A stretch of DNA of 64,000 bases, from positions 5,002,665 through 5,066,664 of the forward strand of contig NZ_LGHP01000001.1 in NCBI RefSeq assembly GCF_001280845.1, given 5' to 3'. The notes beneath the pieces are model-generated. The model did no database searches. It saw only the letters and a program-made list of their open reading frames with translations, and was not told the DNA's origin. Numbering within the stretch: the first letter of the stretch is position 1; every line of letters begins with the position of its first letter. Shown here in pieces: positions 9,048 to 18,275 of this stretch. The DNA comes from Bacillus sp. FJAT-28004 (GTDB lineage Bacteria; Bacillota; Bacilli; Paenibacillales; Paenibacillaceae). A program made the translations under genes and the position numbers.

Positions 9048-10247
9048 GTGCAAAGTGAAATCATTCATAAAAAGCCGAATAAAAAAATAGCTTGGCTGCT
9101 TGGCGTAATGCCGCTCCTGCTGCTAGCTGGTTTGATTTCTGTGATCGCTTCATGGGGTACAGGTGTAGAAGAACAGCAAGCTGCCCCGATAGAAGTGCTG
9201 AATATTGAACGTATTATTTTGACGGATGATGGATTCGAAGTCCGTATACTTAATTCTGGACCAAAGGAGCTGACCGTTGCTCAAGTGGTTGTTGATGATT
9301 CTTTTTGGAACGCAACCTATTCACCTAGTCCAACGCTTGAGAGATTCGGCAGTTCGACGATCTATATTCCTTATCCTTGGGTCGAGGGCGATCCTCATCA
9401 AATTAAGCTTATAACCACTAACGGACTAATTTTCACAGGTGATGTACTTGCTGCAATGAAAACACCGACTGCGGACACCAACCGATTCCTACAATATTCA
9501 CTAATTGGCTTTTATGTTGGTGTAGTTCCTGTAGGACTGGGATTGCTGTGGTATCCCTTTATGCGGCGATTCTCATCTAAAGGCATACAAGCGGTTTTGG
9601 CATTTACAGTTGGACTTTTATTTTTCCTTGCTGTCGATACGATACAAGAAGGATTAGAGCTAGGTACGGAAGCACCTGGTGTATTTCAAGGCACTGGCCT
9701 TGTCTGGTTCGGAGCAGCATTAAGCTTCTTATTCTTGATTGCCATCGATCAGACCAAATCCAAAAAAACATTAAATCATAATGACCCCGGCAAGCAGGTA
9801 TCCTTCAAAATAGCCAGTGGAATAGGTCTTCATAATCTCGGTGAAGGTCTCGCTATAGGTGCTGCTTTTGCCGCTGGCGAGGCCGCGCTTGGATCATTCC
9901 TTATTATTGGTTTTACGCTGCACAACATTACTGAAGGAATTGGCATCGCTGCACCGCTTTTAAAAACAAAACCAACATTCAAGACTTTCTTGGCATTAGC
10001 TGTCTTGGGCGGCGGACCAGCCATTATAGGAACCTGGATCGGTGGATTTGTCTTTAATCAAACACTCGCGGCATTGTTCTTCGGTATTGGAGCGGGGGCC
10101 ATTGTTCAAGTTATTTATGTCATTTTTAAAATGATTTTAAGAGATGCAAAGGCTGCAAAAGCACCCGCCGTTTCATGGCTTAATTTCTCAAGTCTAACAC
10201 TTGGTATTTTGCTGATGTATGTAACAGCTCTGCTAGTCAACTTCTAG
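9048..10247 (+). CDS. ZIP-family metal transporter with extracytoplasmic N-terminal domain
   Basis: A 399-residue membrane protein. The GTG start has GAGGGG eight bases upstream. Residues 16-36 form a first TM, 41-140 a beta-rich domain expected outside the membrane, and 147-399 the ZIP core with His262/Asn263/Glu266 (HNLGEG) and His292/Asn293/Glu296 (HNITEG), the metal-site signatures of TM4 and TM5. Bacterial GufA-type ZIPs are usually about 250-270 residues, so the added domain is unusual. The gene follows the multicopper oxidase by 17 bp, which suggests the two handle the same metal, perhaps manganese, iron or zinc. Confidence 0.85.
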   Translation: MQSEIIHKKPNKKIAWLLGVMPLLLLAGLISVIASWGTGVEEQQAAPIEVLNIERIILTDDGFEVRILNSGPKELTVAQVVVDDSFWNATYSPSPTLERFGSSTIYIPYPWVEGDPHQIKLITTNGLIFTGDVLAAMKTPTADTNRFLQYSLIGFYVGVVPVGLGLLWYPFMRRFSSKGIQAVLAFTVGLLFFLAVDTIQEGLELGTEAPGVFQGTGLVWFGAALSFLFLIAIDQTKSKKTLNHNDPGKQVSFKIASGIGLHNLGEGLAIGAAFAAGEAALGSFLIIGFTLHNITEGIGIAAPLLKTKPTFKTFLALAVLGGGPAIIGTWIGGFVFNQTLAALFFGIGAGAIVQVIYVIFKMILRDAKAAKAPAVSWLNFSSLTLGILLMYVTALLVNF

Positions 10248-10273
10248 AATGAAACGGGAATGGGGAGATCGGA

Positions 10274-10459
10274 ATGCCGATGAATATAGGGGTCGCAGGA
10301 ATTGTATTGCTTGTTATTTTAGGCTTGCTGCTATTCGGACCATCTAAGCTTCCGCAACTCGGGCGGGCAATTGGAACGACGCTTTCAGAGTTCAGAAAAG
10401 GGGCAAAGGGACTTATAGACTCAGATGAGAAGCAGGATCAGACGAAGGAAACCAAATAA
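10274..10459 (+). CDS. tatA: TatA-type twin-arginine translocase subunit
   Basis: A 61-residue protein with one N-terminal membrane helix, the hinge FGPSKLPQLGRAIG and an amphipathic helix SEFRKGAKGL, which is the canonical TatA/E layout. It ends the operon that encodes a Tat substrate (multicopper oxidase), so it is probably a dedicated pore subunit. No tatC is adjacent. The only tatC in the window is at 56827. Confidence 0.92.
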   Translation: MPMNIGVAGIVLLVILGLLLFGPSKLPQLGRAIGTTLSEFRKGAKGLIDSDEKQDQTKETK

Positions 10460-10500
10460 ACAAGAGCCGTTAGCATGCAGCTAACGGCTCTTGTTTATTT
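10454..10500. terminator. Bidirectional terminator between tatA and the P-type ATPase
   Basis: A perfect 21-bp stem (10454-10474 with 10480-10500) with a 5-nt loop. It includes the tatA stop codon and has A/T-rich flanks on both sides, serving the two convergent transcripts. Confidence 0.85.
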
Positions 10501-10509
10501 ACGTTAGGA

Positions 10510-12636
10510 TTACCCTAGACGCTTTTTTCCTTCAATTAATAGGGTCAAACTAACAAGCGTAACAAAAATAGTAGCTCCCATATCAGAGAGAATGGCAATC
10601 CATAAGGTGAGCCATCCGGGAATAGTAAGCAAGAGCGCAATGACTTTCAGCCCAAGTGAGACGCTAATGTTGAAGCGAATGACGCGATTTACCTTTTTGG
10701 CAATGGAAACGGCTTCTGGCAGCTTGCCTAAGTGATCCTGCATCAAGACGATATCCGCCGTTTCGATCGCACTGTCTGTTCCTTTGCCCATCGCAATGCC
10801 GAGCTGCGCAGATGCTAGAGCAGGAGCGTCATTAATACCGTCACCGATCATGGCGACATGATGGTTTGCAGAAAGCTCCTTAATTCGCTTCACTTTATCT
10901 TCAGGAAGCAGATTACCGTAAAACTCAGACACTCCGACAGCTGAAGCTACTTTCTCTGCTGTCTTCTGATGATCGCCTGTCAGCATAACGGTGCGTGTAA
11001 TGCCAAGCTTGTGCAATGATGCGATAACTGATCGGCTTTCCTCACGAATTTCATCTGAAATGCCGAATATGCCGAGTACTTGCTGCTCGTCTGCTACTAA
11101 CACCAAGGTCAGACCGTCTTCTTTGAATTGATCAATACGAGATTGTATCGATTCAGGAATCGCAATATGAGCCATGTTTTGTTCATTTCCGAGCCAGTAC
11201 GAATGACCAAGAACCTTCGCTTTAATACCCCGCCCTGAAATCGTTTGAATTTCATCCGGCTCAGGAACGGAGATATTCCGGTTAGCTATTTCTTGCATAA
11301 TCGCTTTCGCCAGTGGGTGGGAAGATGATTTTTCAATTGCTCCAGCAGCTTGAAAGAAACGTTCTTCATCGTAAGCCGCAAGCTCAGCAACATGTGGTTC
11401 ACCTTTTGTTAAAGTGCCACTTTTGTCAAAAGCGAGTATTTCGATTTTACCAAGCTGCTCTAGAAAAACGCCGCCTTTTACCAGTACGCCATTGCGTGCG
11501 TTCCTTGTAATGCCCGAAACAATGGCAATGGGAGAAGAAAGGATTAGTGCACAAGGGCAGCCTACAATTAATACGGATAATCCTTGATAAAGCCATGTTA
11601 TCCAATCTCCCTGAAAGAGGAGGGGAGGGATAAGTGCAACAAGCGCGGCAACAATCATAATGAGCGGCGTATAATATTTAGCGAATTTATTAATGAAAAG
11701 TTCGGTTGGTGTTTTTGTCTCTTGTGCTTCTTGAACGAGATGAAGGATTTTTGCCAAGGAGGAGTCCTTGTATGCCTTATCAATTCGAACAAGCAGAAGC
11801 CCTTCATTGTTAATGCTCCCGCCGTAAACGAGTTCGCCAGCATCTTTCTCTACCGGCAGCGATTCACCTGTAATGGCAGCTTCATTCACCGAGCTTTTCC
11901 CTTCAGAGACGATACCGTCCGAAGGGATTTTTTCACCTGGTTTTATTTTTACGAGATCACCGATTTGAAGAGAAGCAATCGGAACGATGAGCTCTTGGCC
12001 GTTCTCTAGTTTTAACGCTTCCTTTGGAGCAACTTGAAATAATGCTTTCATCGAGCGTCGGGCTTTTTCCATACCATATCCTTCGAGCAGCTCATTAAGT
12101 CCAAACAAGATGGCAACGAGAGTAGCTTCTTTCCATTCGCCAATGGACACAGCCCCGACTAACGCAATGGTCATTAAGGTATCAATAGTGAATTTGAATT
12201 TAAGTAAATTTTTGAGTCCACGGAAAAATGTAGTGTAGCCACTAATAATCGTTGCGGTCAAATATAAAAGAATGACAGCTTGTTTGTCGAGCACGCCATC
12301 AAGGAAGAGTGCGGCAACATAGATTATACCTGACACAATGAGCATTTTAAGCATTTTCGAATTGCCTTCAGAATGACTATGATCGTGATCATGACCAGCA
12401 TGATTATGGGTACTGTGATCGTCCCCGGTATTTGTTTCTGCGCTTGCTTCGATATAGGCGTTGTCCGATTTCAAAATTTTCTTGACTGCAGTCATGGAAA
12501 TTTGCGGATCAACCGTTAATTTTCCTGAGTTATAGCTTAGCTTTGCATCCGAGCCATGCTCCAGTTGTTTAATCTCTTCCTCTATTCTGAGGGCACAGCC
12601 ACCACAAGAGAGTCCCTTTATTCGATACTCATTCAT
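10510..12636 (-). CDS. Heavy-metal P1B-type ATPase (Zn/Cd/Co exporter)
   Basis: A 708-residue metal efflux ATPase of the CadA/ZntA group. It has an N-terminal HMA domain with Cys11-x-x-Cys14, a His/Asp-rich metal-binding linker (residues 73-89), TGES at 256-259, the CPC motif at 360-362, the HP motif SSHPLAKAI and GDGINDAPAL. The phosphorylation motif reads DKSGT (Asp404) in place of the near-invariant DKTGT. The phosphate-accepting Asp is intact, so activity is likely kept. CPC with a His-rich linker points to divalent zinc or cadmium rather than copper. It has its own promoter with an ArsR-type operator and is monocistronic. Confidence 0.9.
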   Translation of the reverse strand: MNEYRIKGLSCGGCALRIEEEIKQLEHGSDAKLSYNSGKLTVDPQISMTAVKKILKSDNAYIEASAETNTGDDHSTHNHAGHDHDHSHSEGNSKMLKMLIVSGIIYVAALFLDGVLDKQAVILLYLTATIISGYTTFFRGLKNLLKFKFTIDTLMTIALVGAVSIGEWKEATLVAILFGLNELLEGYGMEKARRSMKALFQVAPKEALKLENGQELIVPIASLQIGDLVKIKPGEKIPSDGIVSEGKSSVNEAAITGESLPVEKDAGELVYGGSINNEGLLLVRIDKAYKDSSLAKILHLVQEAQETKTPTELFINKFAKYYTPLIMIVAALVALIPPLLFQGDWITWLYQGLSVLIVGCPCALILSSPIAIVSGITRNARNGVLVKGGVFLEQLGKIEILAFDKSGTLTKGEPHVAELAAYDEERFFQAAGAIEKSSSHPLAKAIMQEIANRNISVPEPDEIQTISGRGIKAKVLGHSYWLGNEQNMAHIAIPESIQSRIDQFKEDGLTLVLVADEQQVLGIFGISDEIREESRSVIASLHKLGITRTVMLTGDHQKTAEKVASAVGVSEFYGNLLPEDKVKRIKELSANHHVAMIGDGINDAPALASAQLGIAMGKGTDSAIETADIVLMQDHLGKLPEAVSIAKKVNRVIRFNISVSLGLKVIALLLTIPGWLTLWIAILSDMGATIFVTLVSLTLLIEGKKRLG

Positions 12637-12660
12637 AAGTCATCCTCCTTCCATTTGAAT

Positions 12661-12707
12661 ATATGAATACTTGTTCATATAATATGCAATTCCAACATTT
12701 ATGTCAA
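12661..12707 (-). promoter_or_regulatory. Promoter with ArsR/SmtB-type operator for the P-type ATPase
   Basis: On the minus strand TTGACA (12707-12702) and TATTAT (12684-12679) are 17 bp apart. The -10 abuts the inverted repeat ATATGAA-N6-TTCATAT (12661-12680), the operator pattern of CadC/CzrA/SmtB metal sensors. Repression in the absence of zinc or cadmium is inferred. No ArsR-family gene is in the window. Confidence 0.7.
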
Positions 12708-12750
12708 ACGTATTTTCTCCATTCAGACATAAAAACATGTAACAGCAATT

Positions 12751-12765
12751 GGTTTCTTAGAAACC
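12751..12765. promoter_or_regulatory. 15-bp palindrome of unknown function
   Basis: GGTTTCTTAGAAACC is a perfect inverted repeat around TTA in the 262-bp gap between the divergent ATPase and the polysaccharide operon. It could be an operator for either gene, but it matches no site I recognise. Confidence 0.35.
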
Positions 12766-12851
12766 GTTCGAAGTGAAAGCGGGAAATGGGAATAAATGTG
12801 CATTATACCTTCAAATTTTCGAATTGGATAAATTTGATGTGTACCGCTGAA

Positions 12852-12881
12852 TAGACAGTCAAACAAATCTATACTTATAAT
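12852..12881 (+). promoter_or_regulatory. Putative promoter of the exopolysaccharide operon
   Basis: TAGACA (12852-12857) and TATAAT (12876-12881) are 18 bp apart. The expected transcript would start only about ten bases before the ATG at 12899, leaving little more than the GGGGGG ribosome binding site, so a second promoter upstream is possible. Confidence 0.45.
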
Positions 12882-12898
12882 GTTTTGGGGGGCTGCAA

Positions 12899-15091
12899 AT
12901 GAAGATCTCTAATAAAAAGTATAGTTATGGTTCAATTATCATCATTATTTTAATCGTAATCGCACTTTCAATCCTATTTATTTTGAAAAATACATGGAAT
13001 ACAACAAATCATAAAACGTCCACACCAGAAATGGCATCGGAGTATGTAAGCAAGGTTGATCAGACCTCTTTTTATGTTTTGGAAAAAGGACAATGGACTA
13101 AAACATTTATTAAGGGTGTAAACCTTGGAGCTGGAAAACCAGGCGCTTTTCCGGGGGAAGTTGCCATTACATATGATGAATATTATAGATGGCTCGGCTA
13201 TATTTCGGATATGAATGCAAATACGATCAGAGTGTACACGATACAGCGGCCACAATTTTATAACGCATTATATGATTTTAATCAAAATGCAGTGAAAGAT
13301 GGCAAGAAGCCTATTTATGTGTTTCATGGCGTTTGGATTAATGAGACCGATATCGCTACAATCGATGATGTTTATGGCAACAATGACAAGATACTAAATG
13401 ATATGAACGTTACGGTAAAAGATACGATTGATATTTTGCATGGCAATCATTATTTGCCAGTAAATAAAGGCCATGCGGATGGCAATTATACATCGGATGT
13501 TTCGAAGTATGTTATCGGATGGATTCTAGGAATTGAATGGGAGCCCTCTCTCGTCGTTAGCACGAATGAAAATAACCCTGAGCGCAACCATTATAACGGT
13601 AAATATCTTTATAGTGTAGATGCGTCTCCCTTTGAGACCTTTCTAGCTGAAGTAGGGGACAAGCTTATCGATTATGAAATGACAACCTATAAGATGCAAA
13701 GTCCGGTTGCATTCTCTAATTGGGTAACGACAGATCCACTAAAGCATCCTAACGAGCCTTATAAAAACGAAGACCTTGTAGAAGTAAATGTCGAGCATAT
13801 TAAATCGCATGACAGCTATAAAGCGGGTATGTTTGCCTCTTATCATGTTTACCCCTATTACCCCGATACGTTCAGCTATCAGACGGATTACATTAACTTT
13901 AAAGATGCCGAGGGGAAACCAAATCCCTATTTGGCTTATTTAGAGGAAATTAAAAAGTTCCATTCCATGCCTGTTCTCATTTCAGAATTTGGCATTCCTG
14001 CCTCACGCGGCAAGGCACATGAAAACAGAATAACAGGTTTTAATCAGGGGTTTATTGATGAGAGTACACAAGGCGATATGCTGCTGAAAATGATGAATGA
14101 TATTCACTCTGCTAATTTAGCAGGCGGATTGGTTTTTTCGTGGCAGGATGAATGGTTTAAGCGAACGTGGAACAACAATGACCTGGATTTGCCTGATTCG
14201 CGTCCGTTCTGGCTTAATGCACAAACGAATGAGCAGCATTTTGGTTTATTGGCGCTTGATCCGGGAAACGAGAAAAGCATCAGCTATATCGATGGTTCGT
14301 TCGATGATTGGGTAAATGAGACTCCGCTGTATGCTGACGATCAGATTAAACTATACGTTAAAAGTGATGAAGGTTATGTATATCTCATGGTTGATGCTGA
14401 ACATTACGACTTTAATAAGGACACTTTAATCATACCGATCGATACGATAAAGGAACAAGGGAATACAAGCCTTCCGCAGTTTGGCTCCACATTCAGCAAG
14501 GATGCAGACTTTGTAGTCAAGATTCATGGACGAGCGGACTCACGTGTGTTAGTAGATGCTTATTATGATAATTACGATTTTAGATATGCGGTTCAAACGA
14601 GTCTTATCGAATCGAAGCCATCCTTTCATCACAAAAACACGGGGGTTTTTAATCCGATCCTGCTTAGCTTAAATAAGAGTTACGTTGTTCCACCGCTAAA
14701 TACGGTCGTTCCTTTTACAGGATATGAGACAGGGCTGCTCCAATACGGGATATCGAATCCGAATAACCCCGACTTTAATTCGTTAAGTGATTTCTATTAT
14801 AACGATGGCAAAATAGAAATGAGAATTCCATGGCAGCTGCTAAATGTGATGGACCCTTCCCAAAAATATGTTATTGATGATATGCACGCTCGCGGGAAGA
14901 TATCAAAGTTGAAAGTAGCTGGATTTAATTTTGGCATACAACATATAAAATCCGGCAGCACGATGGAAACCAAGCAGCAGCCTGTAACCATGAAGGAATA
15001 TAGCTGGAAGGAATGGGATCAGCCGACATTTCATGAAAGATTGAAACCTTCCTATTATATTTTGCAAAAAGGGTTTCAAGCGATTAATTAA
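12899..15091 (+). CDS. Membrane-anchored GH-A-like glycosidase, first paralogue
   Basis: A 730-residue protein with a short cytoplasmic tail, one TM (about 11-30) and a large extracellular part. Residues 57-400 look like a GH-A TIM barrel of the GH2/GH5 type: KGVNLGAGKPG, NANTIRVYT, GIEWEP (Glu213, Glu215, candidate acid/base) and PVLISEFG (Glu363, candidate nucleophile). A C-terminal beta domain (about 430-720) resembles CBM9/DOMON-type sugar binding. It is first in an operon ending with a processive GT2 synthase, so a role in trimming or processing the exported polymer is likely. The gene at 15117 carries a clear paralogue of this barrel. The substrate is unknown. Confidence 0.65.
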   Translation: MKISNKKYSYGSIIIIILIVIALSILFILKNTWNTTNHKTSTPEMASEYVSKVDQTSFYVLEKGQWTKTFIKGVNLGAGKPGAFPGEVAITYDEYYRWLGYISDMNANTIRVYTIQRPQFYNALYDFNQNAVKDGKKPIYVFHGVWINETDIATIDDVYGNNDKILNDMNVTVKDTIDILHGNHYLPVNKGHADGNYTSDVSKYVIGWILGIEWEPSLVVSTNENNPERNHYNGKYLYSVDASPFETFLAEVGDKLIDYEMTTYKMQSPVAFSNWVTTDPLKHPNEPYKNEDLVEVNVEHIKSHDSYKAGMFASYHVYPYYPDTFSYQTDYINFKDAEGKPNPYLAYLEEIKKFHSMPVLISEFGIPASRGKAHENRITGFNQGFIDESTQGDMLLKMMNDIHSANLAGGLVFSWQDEWFKRTWNNNDLDLPDSRPFWLNAQTNEQHFGLLALDPGNEKSISYIDGSFDDWVNETPLYADDQIKLYVKSDEGYVYLMVDAEHYDFNKDTLIIPIDTIKEQGNTSLPQFGSTFSKDADFVVKIHGRADSRVLVDAYYDNYDFRYAVQTSLIESKPSFHHKNTGVFNPILLSLNKSYVVPPLNTVVPFTGYETGLLQYGISNPNNPDFNSLSDFYYNDGKIEMRIPWQLLNVMDPSQKYVIDDMHARGKISKLKVAGFNFGIQHIKSGSTMETKQQPVTMKEYSWKEWDQPTFHERLKPSYYILQKGFQAIN

Positions 15092-15116
15092 TTCATATGT
15101 AAAATGAGGAATTCAA

Positions 15117-18100
15117 ATGAGAAAAAGGCATATTAAAACTCGTTATATCATTTTTATAGCTTTATTAATCGGATTGTTGGTCCCTTTCATTGTCTGGTTG
15201 CTTATACCGAACAAAAACCTTGATATCGTTGTAATTAATAAAACCTTTCCTACTGAGACCTCTGTAACTGGTGAAATAGGTGAGTTGGATTACAGTAAGC
15301 AGCGCGGGTTGTTCTGGGTTATGAACCATCTGCGGATAAATAACCCAGCGACTAATAAAGCGTATGACGCAGATAAGGATTATTATGGGAACTTTCTCTC
15401 CGATGGGAAATTAACGGCGGTACCTTTTGATAAACGGGCTAATGTGCCTGACATGATCTACATTTCGGATGCGTACGGCACAGGCAATTCAAAGTTAAAT
15501 GGTGTTGAACCAAAAGGGATTTCAGGTCTGACGATAGACGAGGTTAGCTTAATTGCTACCAGCTATGCCAAAGGGACGACAGTCATTGGCGAGTACAATA
15601 TTGCAGGAGAGCCCACGGAGCTGAGCGTATCCAAGGAGCTGGAAGCTATTTTTCATGTTGGCTTTAAGGGGTGGGCAGGCAAGTTTTTCTCTGAATTATC
15701 ATCTAAGGAAGATGTTCCGAATTGGATTAGAACAACTTACGAGCAGCAATACGGGAAAAAGTGGAGCTTAACTGGAGCGGGAATCGTTATAGCGGGCAAC
15801 AATAGAATCATCATATTGGAGCGCGGGAAAGATTTTGCAGGACAATCGATAAGCTTATTCATGTCTGAGGATCATGCTGGGGACTATCCTACGGACACGG
15901 TCGATTACTATAACTGGTTTGAAATCATTGAGCCAGCAGACGAAAATTCGGTCATCGCATGGTATGACTTAAAGGCGACTGAAGCAGGCAACGAACAATT
16001 AAAGATTTTAGGGCTTAGCAGTAGGTTCCCAGCCATTATTGCGAATAAATCAGGTGGGAAGAGCTCCTATTATTTTGCTGGTGATTTTAGTGATTACAAG
16101 GAGCCTGAAAAGATAAAACGTTTTTGGGGCGCTTCCACGCTATATAAAATATTCAGTGTAAACAGCGAAGGGGATTATTCTTATTTTTATTGGCATTTTT
16201 ATGTGCCGCTTATGTCCAAGCTGTTAAAAGAAACGAAACCATTGGATGAAAACATTACATTTAAGGCTAAAACAGAGGCTGCTCCAAATGGTACGCAGCT
16301 AGTCTCTAAAATAGTAGATAACAAATTTTCTGTTTATCAAAACGGAGCTTGGAATAGCATGTTTGTAAAAGGAATGAATATCGGCACGGCAATACCAGGT
16401 ATTCCCGAAGGAAGCTTCCCGGAAGATACGACCATTTATACAGAATGGCTTGAGAAAATTGGTCAAATGAATGCTAATGCCATAAGAGTATATACGTTGA
16501 TGCCGTCAGGATTTTATCGGGCGCTTGATATTTACAATGCTAATCATCAAGAAAAACCACTGTACTTGCTTCAGAATATATCGCCAAACAATGAGCCGCC
16601 ATCTGGCGATTTTCTGAATCAAGGGTACAACGAATCCTACAAAAAGGCCGTCCAAGACACCATTAACGCCATTCATGGAAATGCTAATTTGAAAACAAAA
16701 GAAGGTCTAAACTCCGATCTGTATATGAATGACGTTTCTGGCTATATTCTTGGATATTTAGTTGATCCAGGCTTAAGTCCCGTACAGGTAAAGGCAACTG
16801 ACCAAGCTCATCCCTCTTATAACTATATTGGGGACTATGTTTCATCAGGTTCAGACGCAACGCCGACGGAGTCGTGGCTAGCTTCCATATCCGATCACAT
16901 CTTTCAATATGAGCAAAATCATTACAATATGCAGCATCCTGCAGCGATTACGAGCATTCCGGAACTCGACATTCTTGAACATACGAAATCAAATCCGGAG
17001 ACTCTGGATGATGCGGTTTCAGTTGATATTAATCATATGGATATTTCCAGCAAAGTGATAAGCGGTTTTTTTGGCGCTTACAATGTCTTTCCGGATCATC
17101 CGGCGTTTATGGCTGGAGAAACGAAAAAAGCGATGCAAGGCTATGCAGGCTACAAACAATATTTGGACCATTTTATGAACACTCAAAAAAAGTATCCGGT
17201 ACTCATTAGTGAATTTGGGCTGTCTACCAGTATGGGTTCATCACAAATATCCGTTTCTGGCAATATGGACGGTCAAAACAGCGAGATCGAGCAAGGGGAA
17301 GTCATCGTTGCGATGATGAATATCATTAAGGACAGCGGCAGCATGGGCGGACTTGTTTATGAATGGGCGGATCAATGGGGAAAAAGCAGTCGGTTCAACG
17401 CTTCCCTAATGATACCTTATGAGCATGGAAGCCTCTGGCACAATGTGATTGATCCTGCTCAAAGGTATGGTGTGTTGGCTATAGAAGCACCTACGCCCAA
17501 AGAGAATGCGATGACCTTGCGAGGAGCTGATCCCTTACGTTCCATAGCCTATGCAGCTAACGAATCTTATTTCTATATAACAGCCGAATTCAGTGAACTG
17601 CCGGAGTTTAAACAGAAAAATATAATGATTTATTTGGACACCGTCGATAGAAAAAATGGCGAATACATGTTAGCGCCAGATGTGAATGAAAATTGGTCTG
17701 GTGCAGAGTTTAACATCAGCATTCAAAATAGGAATCAAGCGGAATTATTAGTTATACCCCAATATAATGCAAGCAAAGGCACTTATTTTACTTCCGTATC
17801 GTCTAGCGGGATTTATGAAAAAATGCAGCGGCAGCTGTCAAAAGCATATAAAACGCCTCTAGGTGAATCGGTTCCTGCAGTCTACGAGGATGGTTCAACT
17901 TTGACCGCGGGCAGCTTTGAAAATATTAATAGTCATTTTTATTTTGAGGGTAAAACGCTATATGTAAGAATTCCATGGGCAAGCTTGAATTTTACGGATC
18001 CGTCCAGCTTGCTCGTATTAAATGATGAGAAGAAACAAGGCATATTCGAAAACACAAAAGATGCCCTTGGTGTCAGAATGACGGATGGCATAGTCGCTTC

Positions 18101-18275
18101 ATTGGTGATTCTGGATAAAAAAACGCAAAAGGTTGATTATCATTTTCCCGAAAGCGTTACGGCATCCGGCTATAGAACCTTTACGTGGAACACTTGGAAT
18201 AAACCCGATTACGTATCGCGCAATAAGAAAAGCTACGATATGATTAAACAACTTTTTGCGCAGGAGGATAAATGA
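15117..18275 (+). CDS. Membrane-anchored two-domain protein with degenerate glycosidase barrel
   Basis: A 1052-residue protein with one TM (about 10-30). Residues 33-380 form an unrecognised domain, possibly a Rossmann-like fold. Residues 400-790 are a paralogue of the barrel in the preceding gene (VKGMNIGTAIPG, NANAIRVYT), followed by the same type of beta domain. The nucleophile motif PVLISEFG is kept (Glu699). The stretch aligning with GIEWEP reads DPGLSP, so both candidate acid/base glutamates become Gly552 and Ser554. The barrel may therefore bind glycan without cleaving it. It sits 26 bp after the first paralogue and overlaps the next gene by ATGA. Confidence 0.6.
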   Translation: MRKRHIKTRYIIFIALLIGLLVPFIVWLLIPNKNLDIVVINKTFPTETSVTGEIGELDYSKQRGLFWVMNHLRINNPATNKAYDADKDYYGNFLSDGKLTAVPFDKRANVPDMIYISDAYGTGNSKLNGVEPKGISGLTIDEVSLIATSYAKGTTVIGEYNIAGEPTELSVSKELEAIFHVGFKGWAGKFFSELSSKEDVPNWIRTTYEQQYGKKWSLTGAGIVIAGNNRIIILERGKDFAGQSISLFMSEDHAGDYPTDTVDYYNWFEIIEPADENSVIAWYDLKATEAGNEQLKILGLSSRFPAIIANKSGGKSSYYFAGDFSDYKEPEKIKRFWGASTLYKIFSVNSEGDYSYFYWHFYVPLMSKLLKETKPLDENITFKAKTEAAPNGTQLVSKIVDNKFSVYQNGAWNSMFVKGMNIGTAIPGIPEGSFPEDTTIYTEWLEKIGQMNANAIRVYTLMPSGFYRALDIYNANHQEKPLYLLQNISPNNEPPSGDFLNQGYNESYKKAVQDTINAIHGNANLKTKEGLNSDLYMNDVSGYILGYLVDPGLSPVQVKATDQAHPSYNYIGDYVSSGSDATPTESWLASISDHIFQYEQNHYNMQHPAAITSIPELDILEHTKSNPETLDDAVSVDINHMDISSKVISGFFGAYNVFPDHPAFMAGETKKAMQGYAGYKQYLDHFMNTQKKYPVLISEFGLSTSMGSSQISVSGNMDGQNSEIEQGEVIVAMMNIIKDSGSMGGLVYEWADQWGKSSRFNASLMIPYEHGSLWHNVIDPAQRYGVLAIEAPTPKENAMTLRGADPLRSIAYAANESYFYITAEFSELPEFKQKNIMIYLDTVDRKNGEYMLAPDVNENWSGAEFNISIQNRNQAELLVIPQYNASKGTYFTSVSSSGIYEKMQRQLSKAYKTPLGESVPAVYEDGSTLTAGSFENINSHFYFEGKTLYVRIPWASLNFTDPSSLLVLNDEKKQGIFENTKDALGVRMTDGIVASLVILDKKTQKVDYHFPESVTASGYRTFTWNTWNKPDYVSRNKKSYDMIKQLFAQEDK

